Positions 32,922 through 39,618 of a stretch of 42,951 bases of DNA are shown here, in pieces. The notes beneath the pieces were generated by a model. That model was not told the origin of the DNA. It worked only from the letters and a program-made list of their open reading frames with translations, and did no database searches. Position numbers and translations under genes: made by a program. This DNA comes from Acidobacteriaceae bacterium (GTDB lineage: Bacteria; Acidobacteriota; Terriglobia; Terriglobales; Acidobacteriaceae), in assembly GCA_003134995.1 (NCBI GenBank), contig PLDC01000008.1:1-42951 (forward strand), written 5' to 3'. Numbering within the stretch: the first letter of the stretch is position 1; each line of letters opens with the position of its first letter.

Positions 32922-33242
32922 CTACTTTGCACTCGTCTCATCGTCCGCTGTGGTGACCTGCGTGACGGAGGCCTTGGTTACTTCCAATAAAGTATTGCTC
33001 GGGGGAACGCGCAAATGAATGGCATCGTCTTTCAGCGCCATAATCGTGCCGCGCAAGCCGCCGCTGGTAACCACTTTGTCGCCAGTCTTCAGGGAATCCA
33101 GCATGGCTGTCCATTTTTTCTGGCGGCGCTGCTGCGGAAGAATCAGCAGGAAGTAGAAGATTCCAAAGATAAATAGCAGGGGGGCCACGCTCAACCACCC
33201 CATTCCGCCGCCTGCCGCCTGCATTGCTAAGAAAAAGTGCAT
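32922..33242 (-). CDS. yajC: Preprotein translocase subunit YajC
   Basis: A 106-residue protein with one N-terminal membrane helix (VAPLLFIFGIFYFLLILPQQ) followed by RRQKKWTAMLDSLKTGDKVV and TSGGLRGTIMALKDDAIHLR, both diagnostic of YajC. It is an accessory of SecDF. ATG 33242 is used; a TTG at 33266 is possible and would add eight residues. It lies between tgt (202 bp upstream) and secD. Confidence 0.93.
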   Translation of the reverse strand: MHFFLAMQAAGGGMGWLSVAPLLFIFGIFYFLLILPQQRRQKKWTAMLDSLKTGDKVVTSGGLRGTIMALKDDAIHLRVPPSNTLLEVTKASVTQVTTADDETSAK

Positions 33243-33443
33243 GTTTGTCAGAGTCTTTGGCCTCAATCTGCGAACAACCGCCCACGCCTACAAACGCCGC
33301 TGGCCTGTCATTTCACGACGGGATGCTGATCGATTCCGGCCGGATCTATCTATTGCTCAGGCTTCCATCCGGGGAGGTCTCCCTAGAAAGGTCACGGTTA
33401 CGGCGAGACCAGACTCCAAAAGAAAACGGGACTCTTCCCCAAG

Positions 33444-34766
33444 TCAAATAGAATGACGCACCCTGCGCATAGTGTCAAGGTAGAAACTCAGGTTGTGGAT
33501 GGTATTTAAGACCTGAGCCAGCACCTCATTCGAAGCATAAAGATGACGCAGGTAGGCCCGCGAGTAGCGTTGGCACACCCGGCAGGCGCAATTGGGGTCG
33601 AGCGGGCCGGCATCCTGAGCATAGCGCGCCTGCTTAATCGAGACTTTTCCCCCGGAAGTAAACAGCAGTCCATGGCGCGCGGCCCGCGTAGGCAGAACGC
33701 AGTCCATCATGTCCACGCCAAGCTTGGCGTACTCGGCGATCTCCTCGGGCGTCCCCACTCCCATCAGGTAGCGCGGCTTGTCGGCGGGAAGATATTGCAG
33801 CGTGGCCTCCACTACTTCGCGCGTGCGCTCGCGAGGCTCGCCAACGCTAAGCCCGCCGATCGCATAACCAGGAAAGCCGATCTCGACAGTCCGCTCGGCG
33901 GATTCTTTTCGGAGTTCAAGATCCATCCCGCCTTGAACTATGCCGAACAGGGATTGGGCGAGGCAGGGGCTAGGGTCTAGGGGAGAGGGGCCAGTGTGAG
34001 TAAGGCAGTGGTCAGTGGTCAGTGGTCGGTGGTCAGTGGGCGGCGTGGCCTGACGTTCCTCATTGTCGTTATCGTTGTCATTCCGACCGTTCGCGAAGCG
34101 AAGCGGAGGAACCTGCTGTTCGCCGGCGGTGCCTGCTGCCCCAATTAACGGAGAACTGCCAGAGGCGGTTTCTGGTTCACTGACCACTGACCACCGACCA
34201 CTGACCACCTCTTTCCACGGCACTTCGTGCTTATGTTCCTCAAAATACTTCTTACTCCGCTCAGCCCAGCGCAAAGTCAATTCCATCGACGCCCGCGTCC
34301 GCGCACGATCTGCGGGATACTCCGTGCACTCATCGAACGCCATAATAATGTCGGCGCCCAACCCGATCTGCGCTGCTATCGCGCTCTCTGGAGTGAAAAA
34401 GTGCGGCGAGCCATCGAGATGCGAGCGAAACGTAACTCCCTCCTCAGTGACTTTGCGAAGCTCGTTCAGACTGAAAACCTGAAAGCCCCCGGAATCGGTG
34501 AGGATTGCCCGCGGCCAAGCCATGAAACCATGCAACCCTCCGAACTTGCGGACAGTTTCGACTCCCGGACGTAGATAGAGGTGATAGGTATTGCCGAGAA
34601 GAATCTTCACGCCGAGGTCTTCGAGAACATCCTGCGGCACGCCTTTTACCGTTGCGACGGTGCCGACGGGCATGAACACAGGCGTTTCGACCACTCCGTG
34701 CGGAGTGAGCAGCCGCCCGGCGCGCGCTGCGCCGATCTTGGTTTCAATGTCGAATTGGATGGGCAC
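33444..34766 (-). CDS. tgt: tRNA-guanine transglycosylase, with in-frame repeat insertion
   Basis: A 440-residue enzyme that exchanges guanine-34 of GU(N) tRNAs for the queuine precursor. It has LTDSGGFQVFSL (nucleophile region), GGLSVGEPR, YLMGVGTPEEIAEYAKLGVD, DMMDCVLPTRAARHG and the zinc site CACRVCQRYSRAYLRHL with a later His. About 84 residues beyond the usual 370-380 come from an insertion between KYFEEHKHEVPWKE and SLFGIVQGG (nucleotides 33957-34208). This segment is rich in Ser/Asp/Asn/Thr and encoded by repeats. It precedes yajC-secD-secF, an order known in many bacteria. Confidence 0.95.
   Translation of the reverse strand: MPIQFDIETKIGAARAGRLLTPHGVVETPVFMPVGTVATVKGVPQDVLEDLGVKILLGNTYHLYLRPGVETVRKFGGLHGFMAWPRAILTDSGGFQVFSLNELRKVTEEGVTFRSHLDGSPHFFTPESAIAAQIGLGADIIMAFDECTEYPADRARTRASMELTLRWAERSKKYFEEHKHEVPWKEVVSGRWSVVSEPETASGSSPLIGAAGTAGEQQVPPLRFANGRNDNDNDNEERQATPPTDHRPLTTDHCLTHTGPSPLDPSPCLAQSLFGIVQGGMDLELRKESAERTVEIGFPGYAIGGLSVGEPRERTREVVEATLQYLPADKPRYLMGVGTPEEIAEYAKLGVDMMDCVLPTRAARHGLLFTSGGKVSIKQARYAQDAGPLDPNCACRVCQRYSRAYLRHLYASNEVLAQVLNTIHNLSFYLDTMRRVRHSI
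33957..34208 (-). repeat. 252-bp repeat element inserted in-frame in tgt
   Basis: It contains two inverted arrays of the heptamer AGTGGTC (34005-34041 and, complementary, 34177-34209), whose arms match over about 25 bases. Between them is a GTCATTCCGA...GAGGAACCTGCTGT unit (34077-34125), also found inside mnmG. A CCCCTA-type G-rich array (33961-33992) lies at the tgt 3' side. The length is exactly 84 codons and contains no stop in the tgt frame. Confidence 0.85.
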
Positions 34767-34874
34767 TCACGTAATTGTAGTTCACGCCCCTCACAGACAG
34801 CTGCGCTGCCAGGCCGTCGCCATGGAGTGTCCAGTTTGGTGTTATGCTTCCGCATAAACAGAGGGGTTAGGGCG
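34767..34874. promoter_or_regulatory. Divergent tgt/34875 intergenic region with TTATGC dyad
   Basis: TTATGC-TTCC-GCATAA (34842-34857) is a perfect 6-bp dyad ending 17 bases before the start of the rightward gene. Its first half TTATGCT could also be a -10 element. The spacing leaves room for an mRNA leader with AGGG (34868-34872). Confidence 0.4.
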
Positions 34875-35807
34875 ATGACCTTTTTTGAGACCGTTTCTAA
34901 CGTTTTGACCCTTGGAGGGACATCCCGCGTCCGCCAATGGAACGAAAAGTTGCGCGCGGCATTGGAGCAGAATCAGGATGTCGTCTCACAAATCGGGTCC
35001 AAGAAAAACGATTTGCAGCAGGCAATCCTTCGCCTTGGGGCGCTGACAAGAAGAGCATGCGGATTTTTGCATCGCTCGCGGCGCCTGCTTCGGCCACTCG
35101 TTCGCACCAAAAGGCCGTTCATCCAGATAGCGCCGTCCGACTCTTTCACTTCGTTGACCGCGCACCCGATGGAACAGCGCATCGATAACTTTTACACCAC
35201 CGGCGCTCTCGCACTCGGTGCGGGGACGGGGACGACAGCCGCCCTGGGAGCATGGACAATCGTTTCCAGTCTTGGAGCCGCCTCGACGGGAACAGCCATA
35301 GCCGGGTTGCAGGGGGCGGCGTCGGCGAATGCCATCACTGCATGGTTCGGCGGCGGCGCGCTGAAGGCGGGCGGACTTGGTATGGCCGGCGGCACGGTGG
35401 TTCTTACGGGCGTGGTTGTCGTGCCGCTAGTCGGGATCTCTGCGTACTTGACTCATCGGCACGCCAACGAGCTTAAGGGTCGAGAGCAAGAGGTGCGATC
35501 CGCGATAAAGAAGAACACGGCCATTTATGCGGAAATTCGGACAGCGGTTAATGTTGTGGGTCGGGTGACGGAGAAGATGGAGGGGGAGGCGTTCCTGCTT
35601 AAACGCGCAGTGAGGACTGCCGAGCGCACACTGAATCCTTGGGCACTCTTTAGCAGGCTTAGGCGCCTGATTCGCTATTGGTTCGGGGGCGCCTACTATA
35701 CCGTCAACGATTTGCCTGCTATTGAGGCATTAAACCTAGCCGTGGCACGGTTCCTTGAAGCCTTCGGTGTGAAACAACTTGACCTTCTTCTAATGCGGGG
35801 CCTTTAG
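34875..35807 (+). CDS. Unrecognised protein with glycine-rich membrane hairpin
   Basis: A 310-residue protein; the ATG has TTAGGG five bases upstream. Residues 1-55 are helical (RVRQWNEKLRAALEQNQDVV). Residues about 56-85 are Arg-rich. Residues about 108-195 form a long Gly/Ala/Ser/Thr-rich hydrophobic segment (GALALGAGTGTTAALGAWTI, STGTAIAGLQGAASANAITA, GGGALKAGGLGMAGGTVVLT), then ISAYLTHRHANELKGREQEV and a helical C-terminus. The hydrophobic part resembles a glycine-zipper double membrane hairpin as in some membrane-acting effectors. I cannot name a family. It is a lone rightward gene among leftward ones, so acquisition is possible. An upstream extension of the frame overlaps tgt antisense and is ignored. 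Confidence 0.75.
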   Translation: MTFFETVSNVLTLGGTSRVRQWNEKLRAALEQNQDVVSQIGSKKNDLQQAILRLGALTRRACGFLHRSRRLLRPLVRTKRPFIQIAPSDSFTSLTAHPMEQRIDNFYTTGALALGAGTGTTAALGAWTIVSSLGAASTGTAIAGLQGAASANAITAWFGGGALKAGGLGMAGGTVVLTGVVVVPLVGISAYLTHRHANELKGREQEVRSAIKKNTAIYAEIRTAVNVVGRVTEKMEGEAFLLKRAVRTAERTLNPWALFSRLRRLIRYWFGGAYYTVNDLPAIEALNLAVARFLEAFGVKQLDLLLMRGL

Positions 35808-35889
35808 AGTTGCTGGCAAATGTCCCGCCCCACTCTCGCGTTGTCTTCGCGAGACGTAGGGGCACGTAAAGCCGCAGACTGAGCGATTG

Positions 35890-36450
35890 CTATCTGGAAG
35901 CGCGGACCGATGGAGCGATCTCTTTGGCCTGGCGAAGATGATCCTGAAGCGTGGGCAGCGTCTTCGCGGCAAAGTCTTTTATGTCTGAATCCGTCCCAGC
36001 GTTGCTTTCGCGCTGAAAGTCGGCGACGTCCTGCGTGTGATCTTTGACCATGTCTGACATGTAAGCCTTATCGAACTCTTCGCCGCTGAGTTGCGAGAGG
36101 CGATCCTTGATCGCACGGTCTTTTGCGCTGAGCTGTTGCGGCACGGTGATGCCTTTTTCGCTCGCGATCTGCTTCAGTTGATCGCCCGCTTTGCTGTGAT
36201 CGTCGACCATGCGCTGCCCGAATTTCTTAACTTCGTCGGTCGATCCTTTCTCGGCCGCGAGTTTGCCTAGTTCGACTTCGGCCATCCCGCCTTGCGCAGC
36301 CCCACGGACAAACTTTCGGTCGCTGGCACTCACGCTTCCGCTGATCACCGGTCCGACAAAGGCGGAAGGCTTGGCAATGGACTGAGCGATGCTCGCCACA
36401 GGCAAAAGCGCGGCCGCCAGGGAAAGAATAGTGAGGTTTGAAATTTTCAT
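35890..36450 (-). CDS. DUF4142 domain-containing exported protein
   Basis: A 186-residue protein with signal peptide MKISNLTILSLAAALLPVAS. A DUF4142 (ferritin-like four-helix) domain follows: RGAAQGGMAEVELGKLAAEK, VKKFGQRMVDDHSKAGDQLK and YMSDMVKDHTQDVADFQRES. The family is common in acidobacteria and proteobacteria and is poorly characterised; it is thought to be a periplasmic stress-related protein. An AGGAG lies 7 bases before the ATG. It is a separate unit downstream of a cytochrome c gene on the same strand. Confidence 0.93.
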   Translation of the reverse strand: MKISNLTILSLAAALLPVASIAQSIAKPSAFVGPVISGSVSASDRKFVRGAAQGGMAEVELGKLAAEKGSTDEVKKFGQRMVDDHSKAGDQLKQIASEKGITVPQQLSAKDRAIKDRLSQLSGEEFDKAYMSDMVKDHTQDVADFQRESNAGTDSDIKDFAAKTLPTLQDHLRQAKEIAPSVRASR

Positions 36451-36572
36451 GATGATCTCCTGTTACTCGACGATAGATAACGATGACTCGTGCACAGGGA
36501 TTCCACCATCGGCATAAAACACTATTGTGACGATGAGAATTCCGTAGAGGAGACCGAAGGCTGCGCACAGGT

Positions 36573-37091
36573 CTAGTGTGGCTCTGAGTGCATGGACTTG
36601 AGATAAGCGACTACCGCCTCGGCGTCAGCGGTGCTCATCCGGAATTGAGGCATCGGAGGACGCAGCGGCTTTCCGCCGCCCCAAATTCCGGTCGTCAGCA
36701 ATTTCACCATGTCCGCGTCGGTGCCGGGAGGGGATTGAGCCAGGCGAGGCGCAACCAGCGGCCAGTCCGCAACCGGTTCAGCCGAAACCAGCCATACCGC
36801 GGCGCCCTCAAGGTTTCTCGACCGGTCGGGCGCGCCCGAGTCGTCGCGTGGAGTGTGGCACTGGCCGCACATCGCAACCCCTTCGACAATATATTTGCCG
36901 CGGGCGGCGTCCGCGCTCACCTGAGGTTTCGCCGCGGTAGCCGGCCGCGGCGTCTTTTGCGCAACTGAGACGTTACAGAAAAACGTGAGCAGTACTGCTC
37001 CGAGAGCGACTTTGATGCCAGCGATAACTGTTTGCCTAAGAGTAGTCACTCTTGTTGGATGTTCGCCGGCCCGTCGAAGGTTTGCGGCCAT
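36573..37091 (-). CDS. Exported monohaem cytochrome c
   Basis: A 172-residue protein with an N-terminal signal/anchor (VIAGIKVALGAVLLTFFCNV). The haem-binding site is CGQCH in EGVAMCGQCHTPRDDSG, and a Met ligand candidate is in PMPQFRMSTADAEAVVAYLK. It is a class I cytochrome c-type electron carrier or a subunit of a dehydrogenase. ATG 37091 is used, but a GTG at 37049 would give a more typical signal peptide. No oxidase or dehydrogenase partner is nearby. Confidence 0.85.
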   Translation of the reverse strand: MAANLRRAGEHPTRVTTLRQTVIAGIKVALGAVLLTFFCNVSVAQKTPRPATAAKPQVSADAARGKYIVEGVAMCGQCHTPRDDSGAPDRSRNLEGAAVWLVSAEPVADWPLVAPRLAQSPPGTDADMVKLLTTGIWGGGKPLRPPMPQFRMSTADAEAVVAYLKSMHSEPH

Positions 37092-37127
37092 CGTTCGCGA
37101 ACGGCGAGTTACCGCCGAAAGGGTCGC

Positions 37128-37517
37128 TTAGCCGGATTGAGTCTTCTTCAGAAATTGGCTGATGCTGACGATTGCCCGACCTACGGTGCCGCGGCCGATC
37201 TCCCGCACATCGTCGCGCGCCGTCACGCGCAGCACATAGAAGCGGCCGTCGAAAGATTCCAGCGCAGCTTCCGCGCGGATGTGCGCGCCAATGCCGCTAG
37301 CCGCGCGGTGTTCGATGTTGATTGAAGTCCCCACCGAGATCTCATCGCCTTCGCAATAGGGTTGCAGCGCGTGAAAGCCGGCGGTCTCCATCAGGCGAAT
37401 CATGTCAGGTGTGGAATAAACCGGAGGCAGTTGGGGATGGTGCGCGCTGAGTGTGTGCTTGAACTCGACAGTCTCCTGCGCTTCGCCGCGCGCGCCGATG
37501 GGGATTTCCCTTGCCAT
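37128..37517 (-). CDS. FlK-like thioesterase (fluoroacetyl-CoA thioesterase family)
   Basis: A 129-residue hot-dog-fold protein. The catalytic trio of FlK is present: Thr36 in VYSTPDMIRL, Glu44 in LMETAGFHAL and His70 in INIEHRAASG. FlK hydrolyses fluoroacetyl-CoA; other members act on various small acyl-CoA substrates, so the substrate is open. ATG 37517 was chosen because the extra upstream in-frame region is a CCCCGGACG-type hairpin repeat. It lies between the CADD-like gene and the cytochrome gene on the same strand. Confidence 0.85.
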   Translation of the reverse strand: MAREIPIGARGEAQETVEFKHTLSAHHPQLPPVYSTPDMIRLMETAGFHALQPYCEGDEISVGTSINIEHRAASGIGAHIRAEAALESFDGRFYVLRVTARDDVREIGRGTVGRAIVSISQFLKKTQSG

Positions 37518-37551
37518 GCTGATCTTCTGGAGAAAGCTGAGATTGTTGGAG

Positions 37552-37573
37552 CCCCGGACGCCCTCGTCCGGGG
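37552..37573. repeat. CCCCGGACG hairpin upstream of the thioesterase gene
   Basis: CCCCGGACG-CCCT-CGTCCGGGG is a perfect 9-bp stem with a 4-base loop, 35 bases upstream of the thioesterase start. It is another member of the dispersed GC-rich hairpins and could be in the mRNA leader. Confidence 0.55.
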
Positions 37574-37670
37574 GGCGTAACCGCACATCGAGAAGGGCAC
37601 AACTCGGAAGGCAGCCGTGCCGAAAACCAAGCCGAATCGACGAGGCTTTAGCCGCTGGGGTACGCTCTAA

Positions 37671-38372
37671 CTACGCGGCGTAAGTCATGCGCGCCGCTTC
37701 AATCCCATCCAAGGCCTTCCACAACAATTGCGCCGTCTTCTCGGCCGCATCCAGCGCGGCTTGCGCCGTTTCCGGATTGGCCGCGATCCGCTTCTCCAAT
37801 TGCTTGTGCCAGACATTCGAGTGGAAAATGTCGGCGGTGGCATGGAGCGCGAAGTAGCCGACCGTTTTATCGTCGGCGCCATACAATTCGCGCAGGCCAC
37901 GTTCTTTCTCTTTGGCCACGCGCGGCACTTGCGACTCGTAAGCGTAAAATGCTGCGAGCGCCTCTTCCGGCGCGCCTTCGCTCGATACGTTGCGGAAGTA
38001 CCGCATCAGGTCGACGATTTCGGCGATGGGCAGGTGCCAGCTCATATCCCGGCGTGCTCCCATGCCTTCGGCAAAATCGAGCCACAACTCAGAGTGCGGC
38101 GCAGAATCTTTGCCCGATCCATCAGCCGCGCCTTTCTCTTCACACATGTTGGCTAGCACCGCGCGGCGCAGTTCGCCCTCGTCCAGGCGCAGCGCAAGCT
38201 CGGCCAGATAGCAGGGAAACGCTTCCACGTGATAGTAGTAGTCGCGCGCATACTCGCGCAGGTCGGCGCGCGTCAGCTCGCCAGCGGACCATTTTTTATA
38301 AAATGGATGACAAAGCAGGTCGTACCTGGCGATCGATGACTCCAGTTGCTCGAAGAACTGAGTGCTATTCAT
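37671..38372 (-). CDS. CADD-like iron enzyme, probable p-aminobenzoate synthase
   Basis: A 233-residue haem-oxygenase-like helical protein. LLCHPFYKKWSAGELTRADL, REYARDYYYHVEAFPCYLAE, FYAYESQVPRVAKEKERGLR and HATADIFHSNVWHKQLE match Chlamydia CADD. Glu, His and Asp metal ligands are visible (ANMCEEK, YESQ, the HATAD...H block). Tyr25 is at the position of CADD Tyr27, the residue sacrificed to make p-aminobenzoate in that self-modifying oxygenase. A pABA role is inferred from similarity. ATG 38372 has AGGAGG 6 bases upstream. PqqC/TenA relatives are an alternative. Confidence 0.85.
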   Translation of the reverse strand: MNSTQFFEQLESSIARYDLLCHPFYKKWSAGELTRADLREYARDYYYHVEAFPCYLAELALRLDEGELRRAVLANMCEEKGAADGSGKDSAPHSELWLDFAEGMGARRDMSWHLPIAEIVDLMRYFRNVSSEGAPEEALAAFYAYESQVPRVAKEKERGLRELYGADDKTVGYFALHATADIFHSNVWHKQLEKRIAANPETAQAALDAAEKTAQLLWKALDGIEAARMTYAA

Positions 38373-38510
38373 GATGGCCTCCTGATTCGGGTATGACCCA
38401 CTACTATACGGTCGGGAGTGCGGTGCGGCAAGTGCAGGGATCACGCGTGGTGGTGCAGTTTGTATCTCTACAGGCTAGCAATCGGCTCCGGCCTGTGGGA
38501 AACTGTATGC

Positions 38511-38747
38511 ATGGCACCGATAAAGACTGGTCAGATCGTAGAGCCCGATGGTTTGGTTGGCGTGTACAGGGTTGTGTCCATTTCAGCAGACGGACAAACA
38601 GCCGATATTGAGAAGTTCGATGTGGCGACGCAGAAGTCAGTCGGCGACCCTGTTCGCGCGATTGCGATTAACAAGCTGACCCCCTACACGGAAGACCCCA
38701 ACCAAGCTGCCGCCAGGATCGTCAGAGAAGCCGCCACCGAAGACTAG
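38511..38747 (+). CDS. Small hypothetical protein
   Basis: A 78-residue protein, MAPIKTGQIVEPDGLVGVYR, with VVSISADGQTADIEKFDVAT and LTPYTEDPNQAAARIVREAA. The predicted fold is mainly beta with a C-terminal helix. No family is recognised. GTGGGAAA lies a few bases before the ATG. It is divergent from the CADD-like gene and convergent with the deleted amidohydrolase gene. Confidence 0.5.
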   Translation: MAPIKTGQIVEPDGLVGVYRVVSISADGQTADIEKFDVATQKSVGDPVRAIAINKLTPYTEDPNQAAARIVREAATED

Positions 38748-38788
38748 CCAAGCCGCTTCCCGGATCGTCAGGGAAGCTGATCAAACGG

Positions 38789-39499
38789 TCAGCCCCTCGA
38801 TGAAGCTTCCAGCTTGAGCACCTTTTCCGCATTGATGTAAGAAAGCTTCGCATAATCCTCAGCGCTGAGAGTCCCGCTAAGACTATCCAGAAACGCGCGG
38901 CCGTTTGTGTTCGGGCTGAAAGGATAGTCGACGGAAAACATGATGCGATTCGAGAGCGCCAGCCCTATCTCGCCGGGCAGGCCGGAGTAATAGACTTCGC
39001 GAACCTGCTCTGGCGGGAGCGCGGGGTGCAGGTACACGGGAACGCGAAGCGCAGCCGCGGCCTCCCACACCGGAAGGAATTTAGGGTCGTCGAGAAAAAG
39101 GCCGCCGGTCGTGCCGTCGAGCATTACTCCGCAGAATTTCAGGCGGGTGATGCAACGGTCTAATTCTTTCGCAGCGTTTTTGGGATCTTGCATCGCCAGC
39201 GCGGCGAATCCGCCGAGGCGCTTGGGATTCGCTTTGATCGCGGCGGCGAGTTCGTCATTTATATCGCGGATCAGAGGCGCGGCCACATCCGCAGCGAGCG
39301 GTTCGAGGCCCATCGAAGCCAGCGAGAGCACCTGAAAGTCGATGGCGGCTTCGTCCATGGCGGCAATGCGGCCTGCGCCCAAGTCGAGCAGCTTAGGATG
39401 AAGTTGAGCGATGGCGGCGTGAATTTTGTGGCCGGGGCGGTCGGTGGCTTTGATAAAAGAAGCGGTGACGAAGTGTTCTTCTAATGTGATGGTGCGCAT
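38789..39499 (-). pseudogene. Amidohydrolase (ACMSD/dihydroxybenzoate decarboxylase-like) with large internal deletion
   Basis: 236 codons remain of a family usually 320-340 residues long. The N-terminal MRTITLEEHFVTASF (ExH metal motif), VYLHPALPPEQVREVYYSGL and the C-terminal RIMFSVDYPFSPN with YAKLSYINAEKVLKL are intact. Between YYSGLPGEIGLAL and SNRIMFSVD about 90 residues are missing (joint near 38951-38956), including the AETGxHxLRL and IIGHxGE regions with metal-binding His and Glu. The frame stays open. The product is therefore probably inactive as an enzyme, or of new function. Confidence 0.8.
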
Positions 39500-39618
39500 G
39501 CGGTGTTTGGATGCCCGAAATGACGGCTCGGTTCACGTTCGTCTTCGTTCCGTGACGCGCACAGTCGATGCAGCTTGTCCGGTAGAATGAATGTGAAGCT
39601 GTGGGTTTTACTTTACTG

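Noticed and set aside
34005..34209. Short regularly spaced repeats in tgt as a CRISPR-like array
   Set aside because: The units are only 7 bases with no unique spacers, and are arranged as inverted arrays inside a coding frame. No cas genes are present.
34581..34874. Upstream extension of the glycine-rich membrane protein
   Set aside because: It is antisense to the conserved 5' half of tgt; the ATG at 34875 has a ribosome site.
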